From Taudactylus pleione (taxonomy: Eukaryota > Chordata > Amphibia > Anura > Myobatrachidae): a stretch of 64,000 nt of DNA. The stretch lies in contig JAUIMM010000170.1 in the NCBI GenBank assembly GCA_031769625.1, forward strand, positions 439,001 to 503,000. Reading direction: 5' to 3'. How positions within the stretch are numbered: position 1 is the stretch's first letter; each line of letters opens with the position of its first letter. The position numbers and the translations under genes are program-made. Under the pieces are notes generated by a model. The model did not search any database, was not told where the DNA came from, and saw only the letters and a program-made list of their open reading frames with translations. Shown one piece after another: positions 11,139-22,150 of this stretch.

Positions 11139-11445
11139 GTAGAAAGTATAGTTTCCTGATGGAATAAATAGCGAGGAAAATAATTATGTGGATGGCAATT
11201 TACATCCCCCCCCCCCCCCCAATTCCTTGAGATATAGACATGCAAAACCACTGATATATATAAACATGCAAAATCACTGTTATATAGATGCACACTCAAC
11301 GCACAAATAATTAAACCAGAATTACACAAAATTCTAAATCTAAATTTTTAGGCAGCTTAGGTGGACGCTAGCCTGTCCCTTTAAATGCACAAATAAAGAC
11401 CAGCACAACCATATACACACAGAGATCAGCGATTGGTACAGTCAC

Positions 11446-11452
11446 ACTTGCC
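11446..11452 (-). other. GC-type 5' splice donor of the EVL RRTS exon
   Basis: On the minus strand the exon ends ACAACAG and the intron starts GCAAGTGTG. GC-AG introns are a known minor class recognised by the major spliceosome, and their donors usually match AG|GCAAGT closely, as here. No GT donor in a fitting phase is seen within a few bases. Confidence 0.8.
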
Positions 11453-11510
11453 TGTTGTCGACGTCCTCCGTTCCAGGGTCTCTTGGCGCTGTTGTTGCTC
11501 CATTATTTGC
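11452..11510 (-). CDS. evl: EVL exon: Gln-rich segment with RRTS (PKA-type) site
   Basis: This 59-bp exon completes an Arg codon and reads QIMEQQQRQETLERRTSTT, ending with the first base of a Gly codon. It corresponds to the mammalian EVL segment just before the proline-rich region. RRTS is an R-R-x-S protein kinase A consensus and aligns with the site known as Ser157 in VASP, so the regulatory phosphorylation site is probably kept (inference). The acceptor is CTTGTCTAG, ending at 11511. The donor is ACAG|GCAAGT, a GC rather than GT donor with otherwise perfect consensus. Incoming phase 2 matches the preceding exon, 5.1 kb away. The next expected exon (proline-rich) was not found in 1-11451, so it should lie outside the window. 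Confidence 0.9.
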
Positions 11511-12816
11511 CTAGACAAGCCGATAATTATTATAAACCACTTATTCTGCAAATATCAAACTGGAAATAACATCACTGCTCAAACTACTGTCCTCGTCACG
11601 GAGCATGATTGCTAAGCTGCTGAAGGTGACAGTGTACAAGTAATATTCTCTAGCAACCTGCAAGCCGCCATTTTATCAGCAAATAGATTTTTTTTTTTTT
11701 TGGTGTGCAGTTTAATAATTCTACCACTAGATGTCACTCTTCACCTTTCACGGTCTGCTGCTCATGTTTACAATGATACAATGATATCTCCTACAGGTAA
11801 CAGCATTTAGATACTAGCAGCGTGCAGAGTAATAAAAAATAATTCGCTGTATTGAACTTAATTAGAAGGATTGTCTCCCGGGAATCGGTTATGCCAAGAA
11901 AGAAAAATGTGCTTTGTAATACGTACTGAGCAATTCCTCATTTTCTTTTCCCTATTGTATGTATGTCTTTCACAGAGTGATTATATCCTGCTCCCATTTA
12001 CACAAATAGATAGTAAATGCGATCGGTTTAACTTGCACCAGGCTGATGAAAGCAGATATCTATTCAGCTGCTCCTGGCGATAGCCCCCGGGCGCTATCTG
12101 CTTATTTTTATTTTGCTCAGACGTGCCCATATTTCTGCTGTTAGCATACACTGAAGCGCACTCCGACATTCGGCTATAAATCGGCACAGGTGTATTTGCA
12201 CTGAGGCTGAAACGCGCAGGTCTGCAAAAAAATAAAAGTGTCACCTCAAAAAGGCTGTAATTGGGGCTATTTTTTGCAGGCGTCACCGGGATATTTTTTT
12301 ACGTTTATATTCACACTGACTATCAAAGAACATTGGTGCTCTGGCTTCATGAATTGCCCCAACGTAGGGTAAATACTACCTGACAGCCCCAACACGGTGG
12401 CATAAAAGCCTGGATTTTATGAATGATAAATGCACCTCCCACCCTATAGAGGGCGCACAGGAAAATGAGAGAGGTTTGGGCTACCATAGAGCTTGGGGAT
12501 GAGAGTATCTGCATGGCGCGCTCATTCCCTGCCATGATAGTTATGCTTGATGCACCTACGGAGAGCAATTTAAATAAGTTTGGGATGGGCACAAGAATAT
12601 CCTTACAAAAAACTAAGGAGCAAATAGGACAGAGGTTACCAGAAGGTTAAAGAAGAAAAGGGCAGACTAGAAGGGGCTGGTGGTTCTTATCTGCGAAAAA
12701 ATGTTATGCTTATGTTATGTGTCCACACGTATGTACTCGTGTGACACAATGTGGGGCCGGAGTTTTTGGGTTACTGTTTCACAATATCGGCCAGATAGTA
12801 CTTAAAAAGGTATTTA

Positions 12817-13120
12817 GGGCCTAATTCAGGTTGGATCGCAAGGCTGCGGTGATGTTCGCGTTCTGCGCATACGTACGCATCGCATACGCAGCCAGAGGTC
12901 TAGACGGCGACAGGAAGTTTCGCAGTCTGTGTGTCAGGGTCAGCCACAACTCTGCGTATGGGTCCGATGTTACCGCCGACTTGCGGATGTATGTAATGGG
13001 AAGTGGGCGGCTTTATACAGTGGTGGGCGTCTTGGTATAGCACTGCGATCGTACTCATTTGCATATTTTCGCAGCGAGCGGGTGCGATTGCAGACTTGCG
13101 TTCCGTGCTGAATCAGGCCC
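12817..13120. mobile_element. MITE, GGGCCTAATTCAG ends, TSD TTA
   Basis: Starts GGGCCTAATTCAGG and ends CTGAATCAGGCCC, flanked by TTA at 12814-12816 and 13121-13123. 304 bp, non-coding. Confidence 0.85.
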
Positions 13121-13873
13121 TTAAACCTTCAAGCAACTTCAATGTACTGATTTGTATGCGCCGTTGTGCAACACTTACTGAAAACATAGGTTTAATCTTT
13201 CATTCTTCCTTTTTCCTGTGTTTGTCACTGATGCCTTTATGCCTACTAGAGACAGCATGTTTTGTACTCGTCCCTTAGATACACCACAGAACTGCTCTGT
13301 CCATACAGCTGCATTCAATGTGCACAGTTGTAGCCAAGGGCGGTGAAGTGACCAAATCTGCTTGGTAGATACAATGGGCTTGGTCAGAACCCCAGGTAGA
13401 GGTCAGAGCAAAATACAGGATGCCGACAATCAATAAATGAAGGTGGGAAACAGCTATTTGGGCTCCCCCTCAAACATGGGTCCACTCGAAAAGACCTCTC
13501 TATAAAGAACTACAAATTCACTTCCTCAGAGTAACATTGATTAAATTAATTACAATAGATCTGTCAGGAGCTCATTTGGATGTGATAGATCTAGTATGGC
13601 CAGCCTGGTTTGGCGCTACCCACTAGGGAGGGGCGAAGTTTAGCATGGCGCAGTTGTTCACCAGAGACTGCCACAAGGAGGGATGAGCTTTGCTGCTAAC
13701 ACCGCGCAGGTTTACGCGTGCCAGACGTGAACGACCAGGGGACAGAGCTGCTGATGTCATTAGTCATGTGACTAAAGTTCGAAAATAAGCTCGCCGCTGC
13801 GGTCTGAGTGGGGCGGAATTCTACAGCTCGCCACTGCGCGCAAACCAAGTAGCGCGACTCACCCAGGAGAAAA
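13121..13873. other. Intron sequence, nothing recognised
   Basis: No conserved frame, terminal repeat pair or tandem array is apparent. Confidence 0.5.
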
Positions 13874-14079
13874 GGGGCCCATTTATCAACGAGTTTTATA
13901 ATATGCAACGAGTTTTATAACTTGTTGCATATAATAATGGTGCTCCAGCCAATCAGCTCCTAACTGTCATCTGTTTGAAGCATGACAGTTGGGAGCTGAT
14001 TGGCTGGAGCACCATTTATCGTACTCAACCAGTTTTATCACTCGTTGCTTATGATTAAACCCGTTGATAAATGGTCCCC
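13874..14079. mobile_element. Palindromic MITE with GGGGCCCATTTATCAACG ends
   Basis: The ends GGGGCCCATTTATCAACG and CGTTGATAAATGGTCCCC are inverted repeats. The centre holds a second long inverted pair (GGTGCTCCAGCCAATCAGCT and its complement at about 13990-14015), so most of the 206-bp unit is one hairpin. A half copy of a related element lies near 20523-20625. Confidence 0.85.
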
Positions 14080-14349
14080 ACAGTAAACAATTTGGAGGAT
14101 ATTTGCACAGTGTGCTATGCTTGCTTAGCAGAGTCAGGGAATAGCATCCATGTAATTAAGGGCGCTTAGTGACGAGGTGGGGTATAGTACTGAATTAGGC
14201 CAGCACTATGGAAACCTCAGACGCTCGCACCTATTGTGATATTATACGCAGGAGAACAAACAGTAAAATCAATGCCGGCTGTCCATTCACACTGATGTCA
14301 CTGCTTCCTAGGGAATGGCTAAACTGCGTTGCTGGGAGTATAGGACACA

Positions 14350-14906
14350 GGGCCTGATTCAGAGCCGGACGCTATTTGCGGACGGTCGTTCCAAAAAAGG
14401 GGCCGGCTATTTAAATTGAGCGCTCGCTCTTTGCGGTTTGTTGATGCCTCTATGTCTGAGCGAGCGAACGAAAAATGCACTCGCTGTTTTGTAAAGACGC
14501 CCCCTAGCCGTTCGCATCACACGTCATCTCCGGTATTTATTAGATTAATCGAGTACATCGAAAGGCGTCTGAACTGCTCGTAGGTTTTTCTTTCTGCTAT
14601 CACTGCGAGCAGTTCAGGCTAAAAGACAAACAAGTAACGTGGTTGATGACGCTCCTTTACTAATTATGCGCTACCATTAAACGCCTTTTTTACCGTTAGG
14701 CACGCCTGCGTTCGGATCTCCACTCCCTCGTTTTCAAGCACCTTCCCGTTACCACCCACAAACGGTACATTCTGTCAATCAAATTAGCAGCCCCTCGCTG
14801 TTTTTCCGATCGCAATGACTGGTTTGCGCATGCGCATTACGACCCATACGCATGCGCAGTTGTAAGAACATCGCTCAGAGCGAACGAGCGGTTCTGAATC
14901 AGGCCC
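14350..14906 (-). mobile_element. MITE of the GGGCCTGATTCAG-end family, longer subtype
   Basis: Starts GGGCCTGATTCAGAGCCGGA and ends GGTTCTGAATCAGGCCC (557 bp). The interior (CGTTTTCAAGCACCTTCCCG near 14730) is the reverse complement of the copies at 54759-55357 and 62346-62921. The flanks ACA and TTA do not match. Confidence 0.8.
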
Positions 14907-15925
14907 TTAGCCCACATGACTGCAAGCCAGCGAGACAAGACAGCCAACTCCCCTGTGATAGATACAGAGCGCTCGGTACAGCTGTCTGGCCTGTGTCAGG
15001 GTGCCGCAGCTATAGTCTGAAGCTGTTCTATGGTAGCAGGGGCCTGTGCGGTTTAGGAGATTCATTTGTTTCATGTATGTAAGAAGCGAGGCTCTGAAAG
15101 GTGCTATTATAACTCACATGCCACGTACTGTGCCAGGAAGGAAGAGGTTAACCACCCCGGCATAGGCAGCGATCATAACACTGCTAGTAATCTTAAGTCA
15201 CAGTCTTCTATTCCACAGCCCCCAATTCCCAACTGCCCCCTCCTCCCCGTAGCAAGCCAGAGAAGCGTTTCCATGTAACTCTCTGACTACCTGCCTCATG
15301 TCAGAGACAGGGCTGTCACGTCAGCCATATAATAGGAGACGCGTGCTGCAGGTCTGCATCAGATCATACACTAATAATGGTTACTGTACGTAAAGTGACC
15401 TGGGTCATACTAAGTAATGGAGGGTTCTGATATGTACGGAAACCCCATGGTTTATGTAAATATCCGCTGTTTGCATGCACAAGACCCGTTCTGCGCCTTT
15501 ATGGACGATTGCACGGTCGCTCGCAGTCCCCCCTTAGCCGCAGTAAGATGGGCGGGGTGGAGACCGGGAGCCGTTGTACAAAACGGGGGCTCTGTAGGCG
15601 TGCTAACTCCAGGGTCTACGATGCCGGACCCAGACTTCATGGACCTGGCAGAGGGGTTCCGATGGCAGGCTGACTAAGCTTCGGATCCGCAGCGGCATCT
15701 ACGGACGCTGCCCTCATGACTTAAAACTTTTAAGTCGTAAAAGAGTTTGGATGGAAAATGGGGTCAGTCCCAGGAATACGGAGGCACATGGGAGGCCTAA
15801 GAGCAGGCAGCGTGCGCTGTCCGTGTACTTCAGCTACGCTCTGTTCAGCCGTTAGTGAACAGAATAGGATGCAGCTGAAACGGAGCTATAAAATGGGATC
15901 ATTAATCCCTATACGCATAGTGTAA
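14907..15925. other. Intron sequence, nothing recognised
   Basis: No terminal repeats, arrays or convincing coding similarity are seen. Confidence 0.5.
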
Positions 15926-16045
15926 GGCAGGGGTCTTCAACCTTGGCAATCCAGCTGCTGTGGAACAACATGTCCCAGCATGCACTGCCGTAGTTTTAGC
16001 ATGCGGTTATATCAAAAAAGGTGGCAGTGCATGCTGGGATGTGGC
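15926..16045. mobile_element. hAT-like MITE fragment
   Basis: Begins AGGGGTCTTCAACCTTGGCA and contains GTCCCAGCATGCACTGCC, answered by GGCAGTGCATGCTGGGA near 16022. Related scraps with GGGACTTGTAGTT lie at 20650-20700 and 54045-54100. Confidence 0.6.
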
Positions 16046-16619
16046 AGTGAGGAAGTGACGGAGCGTGAAATGACTCTGCATCGCCCGTCCCTGCACACGC
16101 CGGGCTCCAGAGCATGCACTCAGAGAAAACACGTAAGATGCATCCAAACTCTGCGTCAGAGTATATCTTCAGAAATCCACGCATTAAAGTGAACTATACA
16201 CCTATATAGAGCGGAGGCTGTCATTCTGCAAGCTGGACAACATTCATGAGAACGTGGACATTCAATGCATTAGGAACCAGTGACATCACTGAGGCATGAG
16301 GCATTATCTCTATCAAAAGGCCAAACTGAGTAACTGAGGCATGTGAGACAAGGGGGGCGTGGCCACATTCCTGTGGGGGGCGTGTCTAGGTGACGATGCC
16401 CTGAACACATCACACTTGCACATGTGACCAGGAAACACCTCCTAGCAGTCGGGACTAAAGTCCAGAACCTGGTCAGTTGGGCGCCATGCTTCTGTGACCG
16501 TGACTGCGCTGCGATGACATCGCCGATTCCTAGCGAGCTGATAGGCTGCCCTGTCAGGAATACTCGGTTCACTGGACAATATGGCTTCCTCCACGTGCCC
16601 TTTAGTCCGTCCCTCTCAC

Positions 16620-16692
16620 CTTCTTTGTATTTCCATTTCATCCGGCGAGGGGCCATTCTGGATGCTCGGGGTTTGGCGCTGAGCTGCAGGGC
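16620..16692 (-). CDS. evl: EVL exon: linker following the EVH1 domain
   Basis: This 73-bp exon completes the Gly codon split from the EVH1 exon and then reads PAAQRQTPSIQ and NGPSPDEMEIQRR, the segment that joins EVH1 to the Gln-rich stretch in EVL. The acceptor is CGCCTCCAG ending at 16693, preceded by a T-rich tract; the donor is AAG|GTGAGA with GT at 16619-16618. Incoming phase 1 matches the upstream exon and outgoing phase 2 matches the next one. As I recall the mammalian protein, this exon is about three residues longer here (TPSI in place of a single Val), a natural place for variation in a flexible linker. The exon lies 40.6 kb downstream of the EVH1 exon. The NGPSPDEM core makes EVL a safe identification despite the small size. 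Confidence 0.93.
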
Positions 16693-17994
16693 CTGGAGGC
16701 GAAGATATAAAACAAAAAGCATATAAATAAAAAGCATTACAAAATAAATCACAGGAAATTGTTATGAACCTAAACAGTGCGAACCCCCCTCCATTTCTAT
16801 AAATGGCTCCCCTGTGAATGAAATGTGGGACTTCCCTGGAAACCCTTCTTGGCGCACACCAGGGAATTACAGCGCACACTACACTATACTTGGCATCCAG
16901 GCTTCAGATAAGAAGAAACCTCGTGTGTGCGAATGGCCCACAGAATACACAACCTGAGTGACGAGTGTTGTACAAGAATTCTCAAGACAAAGCGGACCTG
17001 GGCGCTGAAATCAATACGAGTCTGCGTCCTCCTATGCCAGGCTTACATGAAGTTGTACCCTATGGGGGAGAGGAGGTCCTTCTGACCACTGGCAGATACA
17101 GAGAGGGCAGGCCTCCTACAGCCGTACATTGATGTGCTGGCATCTTCCTTTGCCTGCTTCTCAGATGCAGCCGCACAGTGATTGGTGTACAGCTCGGGTC
17201 ATTCACCAATCAGTGTGCAGACCTCTGCTAAGCCTGGACCCGCCTCTATAGCTAATACGCATTCATTTGATTAATAGGCCACCTCCCTGCCCTTCTGTAC
17301 AAGCGGGGTCCTAATACCACCCCCCAGAGCTGGGGCCTAGGTTGCGGATGGAAATCTATTACCAGGCTCTCTATAAAACTTTGCTATGGGACCCAGTAAT
17401 TGTGTCTCATGCATCTGCCTTCAGAGTTTTGGCTTCTGCCCTGCACAGAGTGATAACATAAAACTATGGGGTCTAATGGACCAAAGGTACATAACCCCTA
17501 CATTATTTAAATACAGTAACTTTGCAGGGCTTAGGGCTGACTTGCCCACTCTCCCTAAATGTCTGGGAGACTCCCCCGAAATTCAAGGAGTCCCGAGGGT
17601 CCAGGGTCTTGATGACGAGATGTGCAGGAAATTGCGTGCTTGTGGCCTTGCCCCCTTCTGCTGCAAGTCGCGGTATTGAGCAGAGGGGCCACACTAACTG
17701 CACCTCCCACCAGTGTATGACCGCCGCCATCTCCCAGTGGGCAGCAGCTACGATTTGGGGCTTCTGCATATTAATTATAGCCCCCTCCTCATGACGACTA
17801 TTACTGACGGCAGCCCTCACTGGAGGCCTATTGCAATACTTTCTCAGGCAAAGCAAGGGGAAGCCTATATATCATTGGACAGCATTGACACAAGTACCAC
17901 CACTGTCCTCCGATGGGTGGCACCATCTCAGGGTGGCATTATTTCTTTGATAAATTGCAGTGATAGATAGTCTTCATTGAAGAGTCCAGAATAT
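16693..17994. other. Intron sequence next to the linker exon, nothing recognised
   Basis: No repeat family or coding similarity is recognised here apart from the splice acceptor of the linker exon. Confidence 0.5.
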
Positions 17995-18254
17995 GGGTAA
18001 AGGTCGACAATGTCTAGATAGACACCAGATGTTAGACAGGCAATAGGTCGAAAGGGACAAAAGGTTGACATGGAAGAAGGTCAACAGGTACAAATGGTTA
18101 ACAGGTTCAATAGGTCGACACAAAAATGGTTGACACACAAATGGTAGACATATTTTTTTTTGTCTTCTAACCCTCCCCTTGGTGCCTAACCCTAACCCTC
18201 CCTTCAAGTGCCTAATCCTAACCAGCCTCTTGGTGTCTAACCCTTCCTCCTGGT

Positions 18255-18826
18255 GCCTAACCCTAACCGTCCCTTCTAATGCCTGACCCTAACCGTCCCT
18301 TCTAATGCCTGACCCTAACCGTCCCTTCAAATGCCTAACCCTAACCGTCCCTTCTAATGCCTGACCCTAACCGTCCCTTCTAATGCCTGACCCTAACCGT
18401 CCCTTCTAATGCCTGACCCTAACCGTCCCTTCAAATGCCTAACCCTAACCGTCCCTTCTAATGCCTGACCCTAACCGTCCCTTCTAATGCCTGACCCTAA
18501 CCGTCCCTTCAAATGCCTTACCCTAACCGTCCCTTCTAATGCCTGACCCTAACCGTCCCTTCTAATGCCTGACCCTAACCGTCCCTTCAAATGCCTAACC
18601 CTAACCGTCCCTTCTAATGCCTGACCCTAACCGTCCCTTCTAATGCCTGACTCTAACCGTCCCTTCAAATGCCTTACCCTAACCGTCCCTTCTAATGCCT
18701 GACCCTAACCGTCCCTTCAAATGCCTTACCCTAACCGTCCCTTCTAATGCCTGACCCTAACCGTCCCTTCTAATGCCTGACCCTAACCGTCCCTTCTAAT
18801 GCCTGCCCCTAACCGTCCCTTCAAAT
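18255..18826. repeat. 26-bp minisatellite, 22 units, mostly A-A-B pattern
   Basis: The unit is GCCTGACCCTAACCGTCCCT plus TCTAAT (type A) or TCAAAT (type B). By direct reading, units 3, 7, 10, 13, 16, 18 and 22 are type B, so most of the array follows a 78-bp three-unit period. The unit derives from the CCCTAACC core of the host element. Confidence 0.93.
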
Positions 18827-18924
18827 GCCTGACCCTAACCACCCTCTTGGTGTCTAACCCGCCCTCCTGGTGCCTAACGCTGTCAGGGTAGGTGCCTGAT
18901 CCTAACTGTCCCTTCTAATCCCTA

Positions 18925-19219
18925 AAGCTAGGTACACGTAAAGATTTTCTGTCCAACCATCCAACTAGTTGACATATGGGAGTAACTGATGATCAGCAAT
19001 TTGCTCCTAAATGCCAGAAAACAGATGAAAATGACATCAGACAAGTTTGTTAAATGTTTGACCTAAACAATTTGTTCAAACAACAGTTTTTGTCCATTTT
19101 CCGGCGTTTGGGAGCAAATTGCTGATTGTCATTTGCTTTCATACCTTACCGGATTTTCATTCCAACCAATCAACTAGTTGGATGGTTGGACAGAAAATCT
19201 TTGTGTGTGTACCCAGCCT
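18925..19219. mobile_element. TA-flanked MITE inside telomere-like repeats
   Basis: Left end AAGCTAGGTACACGTAAAGA and right end TTTGTGTGTGTACCCAGCCT are inverted repeats flanked by TA (18923-18924, 19220-19221). Removing it restores CCCTAACCC-type sequence. The inner pair GGTTGGATGGTTGG and its complement adds a hairpin. Confidence 0.85.
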
Positions 19220-19384
19220 TACCCTAACCCTCCGGTAACTGCCTGACCCTAACCCTCCCTCCTGGTGCCAAACCCTAACCCTCCAGTAACTGCCTAACCC
19301 TAGATCTAACCCTTAAAAAAAAAAAAAGTGTCGACCATTTGTGTGTCAACCTTTTGTCCCTGTTGATCTTTTGTCTGTCTAACA

Positions 19385-19856
19385 CAGTGTTTCCCAACCT
19401 CAGTCCTCAAGGCACACTAACAGTCCAGGTTTTAGTGATATCCATGCTTAAGCACAGATGGTTAAATCAAACTAACTGCTGTACTAATTAAGACACCTGT
19501 GCTCAAGTATGGTTATCCTTAAAACCTGGACTGGAAAGGTGCCCATACATCTGACCGGTATTTCCGCGGTCCTGCGTCGCGATAGGAAATGCCGTTCTGC
19601 CGGGTGGAAACGCCAGCCAGCCAACATCGAGGGTCAGCGATCCGTGGCAGGATCGCTGAAATATTACATGTTAAATGTCCCCGATTTGACGTTCACGATA
19701 ATTTTTTGATCGCGATCGTCAAATCGGGAAAATCCAACATATTGGATTTCCTGCGATCCCACGATGCCGGGCTGCAGCATCGCGGGATCGCGGCAATCCA
19801 TCGCTGATGGACGGGCCCCATTAGTGTGCCTTGAAGAACGTGGCTGGGAACCCCTG
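19385..19856. mobile_element. hAT-type MITE with 8-bp TSD GTCTAACA
   Basis: Left end CAGTGTTTCCCAACCTCAGT and right end GGCTGGGAACCCCTG are inverted repeats, flanked by GTCTAACA on both sides (19377-19384 and 19857-19864). An 8-bp duplication is diagnostic for hAT elements. It carries a nested insertion at about 19535-19822. Confidence 0.92.
19535..19822. mobile_element. Small GC-rich element nested in the hAT MITE
   Basis: Left AAAGGTGCCCATACATC and right GATGGACGGGCCCCATT are imperfect inverted ends. The interior has ATCGCGATCGTCAAATCGGG-type palindromes. It interrupts the hAT unit between CCTGGACTG and TAGTGTGCCTTG. Confidence 0.65.
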
Positions 19857-20522
19857 GTCTAACATACGGTGTCTATCTAGACATTGTCCACCTTTTAATT
19901 GTCTACCTACAGTATAGTCCTGATACCTCAGACTATACATAATCTGTGCTAAAGCAGGAGCAAGCAAAGAACATTTATAAGCTTAATGTTGCTCCTTTAC
20001 TATAGTACATTGTCTGAGCATGTAGGAATTTCCACTGACTGGCTCCTAGTCATTAGCCGGAGGGGGCACAGATGTGTTATTAATTTTTGCACGTTTCCAG
20101 GACAGAGATACATCAGAGGACATTAATAGGTTTTCCTTCATCTCTCACAATATTACCAGGATATTAGCATAATCTCTCACAACCCTAACCGTCAAGTATA
20201 AGATGGTGAAGATAGAATAAAGAAAAGTACTTATATAGAAGACAAACATGTTATCATATGCCCGTCTGCTGCACTGATTTTGCTGGTGCGGAGGAATATA
20301 TAACAGCTGCCCTAGTTAGTCTGACATGCCGTCACCAATAAGGAGGATAATTCTCACATCAGACAAGAGATTCCCACATCAGACTGCAAAATGCTACTTG
20401 TTTCTTGCCCATTCTGCATGGCACGGCTACACGTTTGCCGACTGCCGGGCTGGTGCAATTACAGGACCAGTACACGCCAAAACGGACAATTTCAGATCTA
20501 AACAATGCAAGTAAACTACATT

Positions 20523-20700
20523 TAGGGAGAGATTTATCAAATCTTGGAAAGAGATAAAGTACCAACCAATCAGCTTCTGTCATTTTACAGGCTGTTCCAT
20601 ATTATACACTATTAAGTAGGGTGCCAATCTGTGGCTAATGATCTGCTATGGAACCACAATAAATGTTGGGACTTGTAGTTGCACAGCAGCTGGAATTTTG
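20523..20700. mobile_element. Two MITE scraps
   Basis: 20523-20625 begins AGGGAGAGATTTATCAAATC and contains ACCAATCAGCTTCTGTCA, half of a palindromic MITE type. 20650-20700 has GGGACTTGTAGTTGCACAGC, a hAT-like end piece related to 15926-16045. Confidence 0.5.
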
Positions 20701-22150
20701 CAATAATTCACAATACTAAGTTATGAACTAATGCTGGAGTATGTTCTATTCTTTTATAATATATATTATTATATCAGAGGGAGATTCAGGGGCTATTGTA
20801 GAGATGGATGCATTATACAGCAAAAACACAGGTGTAAAATACAGCCTAAAAAAAAGAAAAAAAACACATTTTGTGCAGGTTATATGTGCCAGATTCTCAC
20901 CAGGAGAGAACAGTAGTATATGCGCCAGATTCTCACCAGGAGAGAACAGTAGTAAATGCGCCAGATTCTCACCAGGAGAGAACAGTAGTATATTCACCAG
21001 ATTCTCACCAGGAGAGAACAGTAGTATATTCACCAGATTCTCACCAGGAGAGAACAGTAGTATATTCACCAGATTCTCACCAGGAGAGAACAGTAGTATA
21101 TGCACCAGATTCTCACCAGGAGAGAACAGTAGTATATGCACCAGATTCTCACCAGGAGAGAACAGTAGTATATGCGCCAGATTCTCACCAGGAGAGAACA
21201 GTAGTATATGCGCCAGATTCTCACCAGGAGAGAACAGTAGTATATGCGCCAGATTCTCACCAGGAGAGAACAGTAGTATATGCACCAGATTCTCACCAGG
21301 AGAGAACAGTAGTATATTCACCAGATTCTCACCAGGAGAGAACAGTAGTATATGCACCAGATTCTCACCAGGAGAGAACAGTAGTATATGCACCAGATTC
21401 TCACAAGGAGAGAACAGTAGTATATGCGCCAGATTCTCACCAGGAGGAACAGTAGTATATGCGCCAGATTCTCACCAGGAGAGAACAGTAGTATATGCGC
21501 CAGATTCTCACCAGAAGAGAACAGTAGTATATGCGCCAGATTCTCACCAGGAGAGAACAGTAGTATATGCGCCAGATTCTCACCAGGAGAGAACAGTAGT
21601 ATATGCGCCAGATTCTCACCAGGAGAGAACAGTAGTATATGCGCCAGATTCTCACCAGGAGAGAACAGTAGTATATGTGCCAGATTCTCACCAGGAGAGA
21701 ACAGTAGTATATGCGCCAGATTCTCACCAGGAGAGAACAGTAGTAAATGCGCCAGATTCTCACCAGGAGAGAACAGTAGTATATGCACCAGATTCTCACC
21801 AGGAGAGAACAGTAGTATATTCACCAGATTCTCACCAGGAGAGAACAGTAGTATATGCACCAGATTCTCACCAGGAGAGAACAGTAGTATATGCACCAGA
21901 TTCTCACCAGGAGAGAACAGTAGTATATGCGCCAGATTCTCACCAGGAGAGAACAGTAGTATATGCGCCAGATTCTCACCAGGAGAGAACAGTAGTATAT
22001 GCGCCAGATTCTCACCAGAAGAGAACAGTAGTATATGCGCCAGATTCTCACCAGGAGAGAACAGTAGTATATGCGCCAGATTCTCACCAGGAGAGAACAG
22101 TAGTATATGCGCCAGATTCTCACCAGGAGAGAACAGTAGTATATGCGCCA

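Larger units (their letters stand above)
4997..11146 (-). mobile_element. Decayed DIRS-type tyrosine-recombinase retrotransposon (about 6.15 kb)
   Basis: DIRS elements differ from LTR retrotransposons in having inverted terminal repeats, an internal complementary region (ICR) and a tyrosine recombinase in place of an integrase. All the structural marks are visible: inverted ends at 5048-5190 and 10990-11138, an ICR at 5332-5444 next to the 3' end, and minus-strand remnants of reverse transcriptase, RNase H-side sequence and recombinase in the expected order. Coding sequence is broken throughout by frameshifts and stops, so the copy cannot move by itself. A gag-like region could not be recognised between about 9600 and 10900. 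A TA-flanked MITE (9958-10267) is inserted near the 5' end. The C-run at 6835-6851 is low complexity. Confidence 0.9.
11511..16619 (-). other. evl: EVL intron (5.1 kb) between linker and RRTS exons
   Basis: This intron is bounded by a GT donor and a TAG acceptor with matching phase 2. It contains four repeat pieces (12817-13120, 13874-14079, 14350-14906 and about 15926-16045). The rest (11511-12816, 13121-13873, 14907-15925, 16046-16619) shows nothing I recognise apart from a T-run near 11689-11701. Confidence 0.85.
17998..19895. mobile_element. MITE-like element with TGTCTAGATAGAC ends and telomere-like core
   Basis: The left end ACAATGTCTAGATAGACACC (about 18008) is answered by TGTCTATCTAGACATTGTCC (about 19870). 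Both sides continue inward with GTCGAC- and GTTGAC-rich sequence, then a core of CCTAACCCTAACCCTCC repeats. The core was enlarged by a 26-bp minisatellite and hit by two later insertions (18925-19219 and 19385-19856). A second copy is at 51602-52330. Confidence 0.75.

Noticed and set aside
18170..19310. A chromosome end or true interstitial telomere
   Set aside because: The CCCTAA units are degenerate, spaced by other sequence, and framed by transposon-like ends; several similar blocks occur in both orientations.
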